DNA of 64,000 nt from the NCBI GenBank assembly GCA_944989445.1, contig CALYLW010000017.1:10001-74000 (forward strand). Reading direction: 5' to 3'. The position numbers and the translations under genes are program-made. This DNA is from Ampullaceana balthica (taxonomy: Eukaryota > Mollusca > Gastropoda > Lymnaeidae). Below, in pieces: positions 63,812 through 64,000 of this stretch; the first letter of the stretch is position 1, and every line of letters starts with the position of its first letter. The notes below the pieces were generated by a model. It was not told where the DNA came from, ran no database searches, and worked only from the letters and a program-made list of their open reading frames with translations.

Positions 63812-64000
63812 CAGTGGCGTCACTAGGGGGTGCGGGCCGCCCCGGGTGACACCATCAGGGGGGTGACACCAAAATTTAAAATTCTGTATGTTCTCGTTAT
63901 TTGGCAATGGAAGACTCGGAGGAGTTTTATGGGTTAAGTCGTTAGGGGGTGACACCATGATCTGCCGCCCCGGGTGACACCAACCCTAGTGACGCCTATG
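63812..64000. mobile_element. MITE with CAGTGGCGTCACTAGGG termini, ending at the window edge
   Basis: Left end CAGTGGCGTCACTAGGGGG; right end on the minus strand CATAGGCGTCACTAGGGTTG. GCCGCCCCGGGTGACACC occurs just inside both ends in opposite orientation relative to the termini, and GGGGTGACACCA is also repeated inside. The last base of the terminus is base 64,000, so the target duplication (left octamer CCAAGGGG) cannot be checked. Confidence 0.75.

Overview
The window is repeat-dominated nuclear DNA from a multicellular animal. AT-rich intergenic sequence, an animal-type Ty3/gypsy element, an APE-type LINE, hAT and Helitron-like remnants and about 11.6 kb of tandem arrays (roughly 18% of the window, summed by hand) all point that way. 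A mollusc or other lophotrochozoan is my best guess from the mix of repeat families, but I cannot prove it. I see no host gene I would defend, no rRNA or tRNA gene, and no prokaryotic operon or CRISPR array.

Left third (1-25.6 kb). A dispersed repeat family, called family A here, occurs in two subfamilies: iteron-bearing copies (1954-3677, 29064-30093, 36477-36963, 38608-39094, 41366-41731) and CACGTG-bearing copies (13847-16844). Most copies share a hairpin whose 35-nt loop length hardly varies, and several sit head to tail. Some carry large internal arrays: 26 units of 41 bp, 64 units of 10 bp, and a (GA)n tract. Also here are Helitron-like termini with a Pif1-type helicase fragment, an internally deleted hAT element, a 116-unit 21-bp satellite, a 45-unit 14-bp satellite, a 5'-truncated LINE copy with a perfect 10-bp target duplication, and a minisatellite carrying CACGTG E-boxes.

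Centre (25,592-36,461). A young Ty3/gypsy element lies on the minus strand. It has 310-bp TG...CA LTRs that differ by one substitution and two indels, and a 5-bp target duplication. Its domain order is gag, protease, integrase, reverse transcriptase, RNase H, that is, integrase before RT as in Gmr1-like elements. Its gag fragment resembles the SCAN domain. Two later insertions interrupt it: a head-to-tail dimer of family A (515 bp per unit) between protease and integrase, and a nearly complete APE-type LINE (33,033-36,417, 8-bp target duplication) inside the upstream LTR. Together they give a readable order of events.

Right half (36.5-64 kb). This part holds more family A copies; a Thr/Ser-rich open frame with 60-bp repeats; arrays of 20, 28, 35, 46, 42, 18 and 44 bp; three short hAT-type MITEs with perfect 8-bp target duplications, plus one ending exactly at the window edge; a hAT transposase pseudogene; a LINE-type zinc-finger remnant; and a decayed ~19-bp satellite. 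Between them lies AT-rich sequence with a few CpG-rich patches.

The genes present are transposon genes, and they do not form a host pathway. The main biological story is serial nesting of transposons and the apparent birth of satellite arrays from short motifs inside one non-autonomous family.
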